The notes below the pieces were generated by a model. That model was given only the letters and a program-made list of their open reading frames with translations, was not told the DNA's origin and searched no databases. This document shows, piece after piece, positions 56,401-64,000 of a stretch of 64,000 bases of DNA. Origin of the DNA: Asterella californica (lineage: Eukaryota > Streptophyta > Marchantiopsida > Marchantiales > Aytoniaceae); the NCBI GenBank assembly GCA_036924285.1, contig JAYKYS010000004.1, positions 620,001 through 684,000 of the forward strand, in the 5' to 3' direction. A program made the translations under genes and the position numbers. Numbering within the stretch: position 1 is the stretch's first letter; each line of letters opens with the position of its first letter.

Positions 56401-58000
56401 TAGTCTGTTTTACCCTCTACAATGTATCATTTTATGACCTGACCAGTTTTTATTGCGCAACGGTTCGTTATATTAAGCGTTTGCGTAACATTAATTGGCC
56501 TTAGTCGTTTCATGAGGGAGGAATGCGGTCATGAAACCACACATCAACTTTTAGTCCTGGCTCTTCTACTTCACCAAAGATTCTCCTTTATTAAGCAAGG
56601 GGCACCATATACTTGTGTTGACTGGAGCTTTCCCTACATATTTCCCCTTGGTCTGACCTCGTTTATATACATCCGCTAACTTCTCAAACATGGATTCCGA
56701 ACTATTTGGGGGTCACTAAGTGTGCGGGGGAAGTTCCAGTTTTCGGAGAAAACAATATTCACCTGTGTACCATTATATACTGGTCTTGTTGATAATCAGT
56801 AAGATAAGTTTCCAAACTGACGCCTCGAAAGGCAACTGTGATGCCAGTGAGGAAGTAATCAGGACATACATCTCACGATTCAGTTCAGGTTCTGCCTTAC
56901 CTTCACCTTGTTTCTGAGAACATTGCGGTTCCTCCTTCTCCGTTTTTGCTACACAGGCTACGGTCCCTCTTGACAACACTTCGTTATGCTTTCGTTCTGT
57001 TCAGTCCACGATATCTTGGTTTTCAGGCTTCTTCATTTGACATTCTCTTATCCTCCTTTCCTGATTCTTCTTTTCAAGGTTTTTTGTTTTCTCAAACTAA
57101 CCGTCTTCTTTGTTTCTCTTCGATCCTTACCTGACGTTTTCCTGACTAACGTCGATCTTGACGTAAATATAACCCTTTTCTCTTCACAAGATCACGGATC
57201 TACCACAACACAAAGAACCGGAATTTGCCCTCAGATGTCCCGGAACTGAACAGAAACTCCTGGGCCAAGATGGCTTGGAAAGGTCCTCAACTCTGTTTGA
57301 TCACTCTAGCCTAACAGTCTCTGCCGGGTGCTGATGAAGTCAAGGAGCAGGTTCAGCTGCATACGGCGGGAGAGTTGTTCTGCTGCATGCTCCGGGTGTA
57401 CCTAGTGGTAGTTACGTTCTTAGAGTGTACACCTACTCATTATCTAACAGCTCATTATCTAACAGCTGTGTTTGGGACCTTTGTTCAGAGAACCTCATTA
57501 ACCTTTTTCATGGGTCACAATCTGGTTCCGGATATGCTAGTTCGATTATCCCCGTTCGTTTACTGATTGCTTCTCCAGATCCTGCATTCTGGTTTCTTTA
57601 TGTTAATGCTTTTCACCTTCTAGATAACTCGCTCTTGATGCACTTTACTTTCTGCGCTACCGCTGTAGAATACAGTTGTAGATTCTCTTCACCTATATCG
57701 GTAGATCGCATTGCATATTTTACTTGCGATCTCTTCTGCACTTGCACACCTGGGGTACCATCGCTTGAAATGTGATTTGTCCTACACTTCCCTTTGATCC
57801 GACCTCGTTTATATACATCGCCAACGTCGCAAACCGAGTTAACGCACGTGTACACCACTCTTTGTTAGTTACCTTGTACTTCTCTGGGTTCAAAACTATT
57901 TGGGGATTACTAAATCTGCGGGTTAAGTTACTGTTTTCCCCGTAAACCTATTTATCGGGTACAACAGAGTTCCAGGACATCCCGGCGCTTATTAAGGAGG
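56401..58000. repeat. Repeat family D, right-hand units
   Basis: Contains the second copy of the 0.55-kb block (56,890-57,440) and two more TATATACATCnGC / TTTGGGGattactaa units. Ends near 57,960 with AGTTACTGTTTTCCCCGTAA, matching 51,060. Confidence 0.6.
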
Positions 58001-60500
58001 TTCATGCATGGCTGGGCTTTCTGTTTCGACCTGGAATGCACTATGCGGGCTTATAATATCCGCAGCATGGATATGTACTTTTTGTGCCGCATGAGGGAGA
58101 AGCATGCTTCAATGGTTAGCGACAAACGGGTCATATTTAATCCGAGTGGAGAAACTCTAATCCATACGCCGCTTACCTACTTATTCCAGAAGCCAAGTGA
58201 CTTGTTACCACATTTTGGAATAATTCGCTTAAAGTGCTCGTAGTCTCCAGAGGGTTAACTGATGAACAATGAGAATTCTGTACGTTTAGTGTCATGTTAA
58301 CCCAGAACCACAACTGATCAATGACTGTCCAGAACCACCACTAATCCGCGTCCGTGGTAGAACAGAGCGTGTTTCAAGAACAATCGCATATCTTCGTCGC
58401 TATCATGATGTCGCTATAAGTCACAGGACCACACCGAGCTGAAGCTGTCGGATATTGTAACATATCTGGCGACGGTCCCCGGCGGGGTTCTGATACGAAT
58501 ACCCCAGCCGTTTACAACGAAGTAAACAGATCTCCTTGCTATCCTTGCGTTAACGACACAAATGTGAGATGGGGCAGCGAAAGTCGCTAAATTTGGAAGT
58601 AATGGTCTAGCCCTGCGACGAACATGCTTTTTGTTTGAAGGAATAATCAGATAGTATCTTATCTTCCTCTGCTTAACTAGAATGAGAATGAAACGAAGAG
58701 CATTTGACAGCAGATCTGGATGAAAAAAGAAAAAGAAAGAGCAGATTCTTATCTGGATCAAAGGCCTAATTTTGGAGGGAGGTCATGTATAGCCCAGGTA
58801 TATACTAACTGGAGAGGACAATATCAGCAGTTTGCTCCAAGCAGACGCGACAGCATATCTTTGCACATTCCAGAGGAAGATTGAGAGTGAAATTAACGAA
58901 CACTGTATACTCAACATTAAACTTGCAATAGGCATAAAATCCGCAAGAAATTGAAGTGATATAATAGTACAATCAACAACAGTATCTTGAAACATGACGG
59001 CTTTAAGATGAGTTCATGCAGAAAGTCAGGCGCAAGAATATAGCTTTATGTCCTCTACCGAGAGGACAAACCCGAGCAAAAGAGGGTAAAGCTAAGGAAT
59101 GTGGCGCTTTGGGATCTCAAACTATTCTACTGACGAAGTAAACTAGTATAATATCAGATTTGTGACGTGTTTTGGTACCATTCCATCGAGACCTCAACCG
59201 CTCTGAAAGGGTTGCAGAAGCCATCACCTTTGGTGATTCTTTTCATGGACAATCAGTCCAAAGCAGATACTGTAGCCTGTGTTGACAATGGTGCTTCAAG
59301 TTTACTCTTGAGGAACATTGGACTCAAAGACTAAAGGTAGTTGGCAAAGCTACCCCCAAGGATAGTTTGATTTAGTTTTGACGACACAAATTGTGGTTAG
59401 GTTATAACTGTACGGGATATTTGGTCATTCGGAAACTTTGCTGAGGTCAAACGCTGATTAGGTTAGAATTAAGTATTACGTGAGGGAAATAGTGGCACTT
59501 TCAGCGCTCTTCATTCTGCAGAAGGTTGAATTTCTTTCAAATCTTTGGCCAAACAGTCAGACTCCATCCCAAAAGCGAGGTCTGGCTTCTTTCACGTCCT
59601 CACGATTCCGATTACTTTGCAAGGTAGAGTGTTGGCAACTTCTACAGTAGCGTATAAGGACATGGCAAGAAGTTAACGGAGAATATCTTTTCCGCAAAAA
59701 GAAGAAGGGCCCAAAGAACAAGTGGGGGAGCATATAGTGTTCTCAGTAAGATATCACAATAATTAGGCGAAAGGATGGGAATGAAAGACAAGGCCCAGGC
59801 AAGAAAGCAAGATTGGTGATGCTACTTGCATGGATAGATAGATAGGAATTCTTTGAAGATGACGAGAATACGACTCTCTAGGCTCGAACCTGATTAAACT
59901 TTCGTTTTTGTACAAAGGCAATGCCCCAATGCCCTCTATATTTTCTGCAAGGAAGTCGAATTTAATCCAAAGTAGAATAATGAACGACAATTGTACACAG
60001 CAGTAGGGATGATACGATCCACACAAGGAACTTTCATGGAGAGATCAGTCAGCAGCTTTCATGAGGAGGAGGAGGATAATCAAATATCTCGTGTAGTCTC
60101 CTCGATGACTGTACAATACAAGAGCACAAAATTAGTGTGATATCAGGAATGACAGAGGTAGCTGCTTTTTTCTTGGATTCGGACAAACAAGGAAAGGGAA
60201 GGGCAGGGCAGAGAGAAGAGATGAGAGTTGTGATGCCTCTCCTGCATCCTGCACTTACTGCAGGGAAGGACTGGCCTGGTCTGACCTGGCCTGAGCTGGG
60301 ACTGAGGGCTAGCTATGATCTCAGTTCCTCCAGCCATACATGCGTCAGTATTATGGACAGCTAGTTACGAAGTTAGTAGCTATGGCGGCCTAGAGCTGGA
60401 GAGCGGGGAGGGTCTGGACTCTGGACTCTGGAGCGGTCTGCTTTGATCTGAACTGAACTGCTGCTGCCGATCTTTGCCTCGCTACTCCCTCTCTCCTGTC
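58001..60500. other. Intergenic, no recognised gene
   Basis: Two open frames (58,004-58,243 plus; 58,414-58,761 minus) have mixed composition but no recognisable motif. CAGAACCACAACTGATCAATG-type short repeats near 58,303-58,350. Confidence 0.3.
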
Positions 60501-60556
60501 ATGGGGCAGGTGTGGGGCCCTTGGTACAATTGCCATGGAAGGTCCGGTGCATCCAG
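60501..60556 (+). other. Candidate 5' exon with good donor
   Basis: ATG at 60,501 opens MGQVWGPWYNCHGRSGAS and meets ATCCAG|GTATGA at 60,557, a good GT donor. The preceding 400 bp are GC-rich and CT-rich like a promoter/leader. No acceptor was paired. Weak evidence. Confidence 0.2.
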
Positions 60557-62979
60557 GTATGATTGACTAATATTCAATGAAGACTAATATTGAAAGAGAC
60601 TAATATTCAAAGAAAAAGCATACTTTGTTTGATTGACAAGTCGCGAAGAAAACCATCTGTCCGACTCGCAGTGTTCGGGAAGGAATTCTTTTAGAGAACC
60701 GGGGGTTTTCCGGCACGAACTAGCATCAATCGGCAATTTCCTAAAGGTTACCCGAAACTGCTTCACCTCTCGAGTATTGAGAGTACTATCTTCATATGTT
60801 ACTCGATAACTTTCCGACTCTTTTCTCTAAACCTTCGGCAATTCACATTCTCAACCGGTTTTCACTACTCTATCTGCCGGAACTTCCGAACATCGGGTCC
60901 GAGGGAAGAAGCAAAAGAGTGTGAGCGCATTTCGGCCTCTGCTATGTATTTGTGCCTTCTCCTCCTCCTCCTCTCACTCTGGCCTGGTCCAGCAAGCAGC
61001 TTATGTTGAGCAATGACGAGTTACAGGGGCGCGAGAGTGTGTGTGCGCTGTAAAACGCTGTCCCACTCTTCACCACGTCCCCTACACCCCTCTTCTACTA
61101 CTCATTCTCCTCCCCTTTTATTGGCATCCCGCACCCCTCGCCTGACCTCAACTCACCTTCACCTCTCTAGTGACTTGTCGTCTGTACCCTTCTCCATCTC
61201 TCCACTCTCTCGCTCCCTTAGGTCGGTCGGGAGTCGGGAGTCGGGACTCACGAACCTCCTCAAAATCTTATCCATCCTCCTTTACCCCCACTTTCGCCAG
61301 CCTTAATTATGGCATCCGTCTCGGATTGCCTTCTTCTTCAGGTGTCATAAGTAATCAAGTGGTCCACTCCACCAACTCTACCGTCGAATCCTTCACGGCA
61401 GGTGATAATAGTAAGAAGAAGGCTGAAGAACAAGCGTACCTCTTTGTTATTACGTTTTATCTTGCTCTTGTCCTTCTCCTGTCATGCTCAAGTTCTTCCT
61501 GACGACCGGAGTTCTTCTCCGGTCAAGGAAAGGAAAACATCATCCTGCCTTCTCCTCCTGGATATCTCTTCCATTACAAGAAATCTCAGCTTTTCTTCGT
61601 ATAAGAAATACTAAACTGATCGAACTGAATCTCCACAGGATAGCAGTAATGTCACCAGCGGAAGAAAGAAAATCGGACACAGCTAGTTCCCTACGTGCTG
61701 GCACTAAATAAAGAAAGGCGATTTAGCTGCACATGCGCGCAGGAAGTCCGGGGGCCGCGGGCGTGGACGATGGTCCATTGTGGTATCCCCAACTTACGAG
61801 GTTGACATCTTCCTCTTGACTTCATCAGTCTCAAGAAAATCGGATCTTCTCGCTCAGAAACATGCAGCATTTTCAAGAGATGAGAAAGACGACAACTTCT
61901 CTCTCTCCTCTCGTCGACGAGCAAGGCGATGTCCGAAACTTACCAGCACTGAATGAGATGCGGATGAAATGATATGAGACGAGACGAGCAGGCCAAGCAT
62001 CCACTTCTACTCTCTCTCGCTGTCTCTCTTTTTCCGATTGGGCATCTTCCTTGTCCGATTCTTCTCTACACCTTTATCCCTTGTATGTCTACACTCAAGT
62101 GCGTCATTTCCCGTGCTGAGGAAACCGGCGGGCCGCGGGCAAGGCTACCTTTTTGTCGGCGGTTAACCATGTCATGCACATGTACTATATATACCATCTA
62201 CCACGTTTTAACTTCTTTCTCTTTTGTCGGTTCTATCTCCCTGTTACCACGTACGCTCGCTCTACCTCCCCTCCACACGAGCCACACCTCAAGTTGGCCC
62301 TAAACTATATAGAACAAGATACTATAATATCAGCAAGAACGTCAAGAAGAAGAACGCAGAAAGAGCATCTTTCCGTTCCTTATTTCGCCTCATATTTTCT
62401 TCCTGTAAATAATGCGTGATCAGTATTTTCTTGAGCCATTTACAATTTTGTGCGGAGCAGCGGAGGGACGGAAGCAAGCAGTAGGTATTGCAGCAGACGC
62501 GTTACCTCTTTCCCTTTTCTGGTTTCTTTGATGTAAATGTAGGCTGCAGCAAATCTCATATCCGGTACTGTACTTTACTGTACGATATATCTTTATACTC
62601 ATTCGTCGTTCTGCATCGTTCTTGGACGCGGATTAGCGTACGGTACAATGAGTTATTGTGTACCGTAGCCGCGCCGTCCTCCCGGCAGTCTGAGCCTGCC
62701 AGGAGCAGTTACCGTATGACAGCCTTACTGCGATCAGCCAGCCGGACGTTCACACTTTGGTGCGGTTTTCCTGAAGTTCACGCATCAAGCAGCAGTTTTG
62801 TTCGTTAAGTACCCAGTTTGGCAGAGCGGAAGGCCAGTTTTGGCAGAGAGAAGATGACAACTGGCGCCACCTTGTCTACTAACCCCTCCCGACAACACTC
62901 CAACCTGCACAAGTAGTACACTCGACATTAGAATTGATGAGCAAGAATTCCGTGGAACGTCACTCTCCTCTCTGCAGCA
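60557..62979. other. Candidate gene leader region, unassigned
   Basis: Three copies of GACTAATATTCAAtGAA-like 18-mers (60,564-60,620). Long CT-rich stretches at 60,940-61,310 and 61,880-62,060 and a GC-rich GGGGGCCGCGGGC at 61,750 paired in type with CGGGCCGCGGGC at 62,130. A hairpin TACGGTACAAT / ATTGTGTACCGTA at 62,638-62,667. No protein recognised. Confidence 0.3.
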
Positions 62980-63063
62980 TTGCTAGGCAGATTCGCTTTA
63001 TATAAAGCTACTGTACCGGTTCTTGTACCTAATTATTTAACTTGCCTTGAAAGGACGTTCCAC

Positions 63064-63220
63064 ATGACAAGGAACGAGAATCGAAATGATCATCTGGAAT
63101 CTGGGTGCATCGACATGGACAGAACGACGGAGACCGGGAAACGAAGTGAAACGCGACTTGAGAGCGTAACTCTTTACCCTGACTTTTGCTTCACCCAGCT
63201 CTGCACATTTTCACCTCCAG
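63064..63220 (+). other. Candidate exon ending at AG|GTATGT
   Basis: A frame reading MTRNENRNDHLESGCIDMDR and on to CTFSPP ends at TCACCTCCAG followed by GTATGTGACA (63,221), a near-ideal donor. It could be a coding or untranslated first exon of a gene that extends to the right. No family recognised. Confidence 0.3.
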
Positions 63221-64000
63221 GTATGTGACAGCCGTCAGTTCCAAGGAAATCTACTGTTGTGTATTCTCTTGTTGAGGTGATACGCATACGGTATATGATG
63301 CAAATTGTATGCAGAACTAAACATTTCCCGAGTTTATTTTAAAATTTGAGACATATTTACAGAGAATATTTTGTCCATTGTTTTGTTCCGAATATGAGTT
63401 CAGATTCGATAATTAACTTGATCTAGTCTTTGTAACTCTACTTGCAGAGACTATGGTTTATATTCTAGTAGGCATGTCACTAAAACGTTCCCTCTACGTA
63501 CTCATTTAGTCTAAAGTCATTTGTACTTTATATTAAAATGCGAAACATCCGTCTGGTTTCTCCGGTTTTTGGTGAGCTCCGTTTTCTTCCGTCTCAAAGA
63601 CACCATACGACTAGCCACTACTGTACTGCTGAAAATAATATCACATATTTTCAGAACCCTCCAAACATATTCATATTATTATAGTCGCACAGCCTATATT
63701 GTAGCTGAATTAAATGAATACTTACAGCCGCAAGTGCAGTGGGATGCACATTTTACTAACATCGTCAAAAGATAACAAAAGAGTTTCAGCTTGCTCAATA
63801 ATACCGCGAATGGTTCTTCTTGTCCTCTGGAGAAGACTTTTGTTAATTTACACATATTGTACTCTTCCTTTCCTTCTATAGTTCGCCTCTTATTTACCTT
63901 CACTTTCGCTTCAACCCTTCGCCCAGCAGTACACTTTTTACTGACATAACAAGAGGAACAAACGAATACACAAAATGTCATAGCTTGCCAATAATTCTGT
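63221..64000. other. Right edge, nothing recognised
   Basis: AT-rich DNA, possibly an intron if the donor at 63,221 is used. Confidence 0.3.

Noticed and set aside
58414..58761. Minus-strand ORF of 115 codons
   Set aside because: No recognisable motif, Phe-rich start from a homopolymer, no splice context.
59870..59905. Possible B-box (minus strand GGTTCGAGCC)
   Set aside because: T-arm stem does not pair and no A-box is in range.

Overview
This is a 64 kb piece of a gene-poor, repeat-rich plant-lineage nuclear genome. Three spliced host genes sit in a sea of decayed transposable elements. They are the alpha subunit of initiation factor eIF2B (minus strand, cut by the left edge), the nuclear proteasome/CTD phosphatase UBLCP1 (minus strand, six exons, apparently intact) and the small nuclear cap-binding protein CBP20 (plus strand, seven exons, one of them bounded by a U12-type AT-AC intron). 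All three read as plant-type proteins. The CBP20 C-terminal tail and its U12 intron fit a streptophyte. The compact exons, moderate GC and mix of element types suggest an early-diverging land plant or streptophyte alga, but I cannot name the species.

Layout. 1-632: first exons of eIF2B-alpha. 2.25-2.77 kb: tail of an HUH-endonuclease transposon relic (copy R3), cut off by a Ty3-like relic (2.77-5.07 kb). 5.08-10.15 kb: GAAGAC/GTCTTC-rich retroelement-like blocks, one of them in inverted and permuted order. 10.15-14.18 kb: LTR-like repeat and unrecognised coding remnants. 14.19-17.76 kb: second GAAGAC-rich block. 17.8-22.3 kb: AT-rich DNA with a Ty3 integrase-tail fragment, a pogo/Tc1-type MITE with clear TIRs and TA target duplication, and a long hairpin. 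22.67-24.24 kb: HUH transposon relic R1. 24.3-31.1 kb: LTR-like repeat and many local tandem duplications. 33.6-35.9 kb: UBLCP1. 36.9-38.84 kb: HUH transposon relic R2, followed by an unrecognised ORF and promoter-like direct repeats. 41-47.1 kb: degenerate Ty3 element whose pol carries a C-terminal PHD finger. 48.5-51.3 kb: CBP20. 50.6-58 kb: diverged repeat units running from the last CBP20 intron downstream, with a LINE reverse-transcriptase fragment. 58-64 kb: no recognised gene, only candidate 5' exons.

The most noteworthy content is the HUH family, which resembles the replitrons described in eukaryotes. Two copies share an N-terminal ORF ending in a Cys/His cluster, overlapped in the +1 frame by an HUH ORF with HLH and YCMK motifs. 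Both copies carry different inactivating mutations, yet the overlapping two-frame layout is the same in each.
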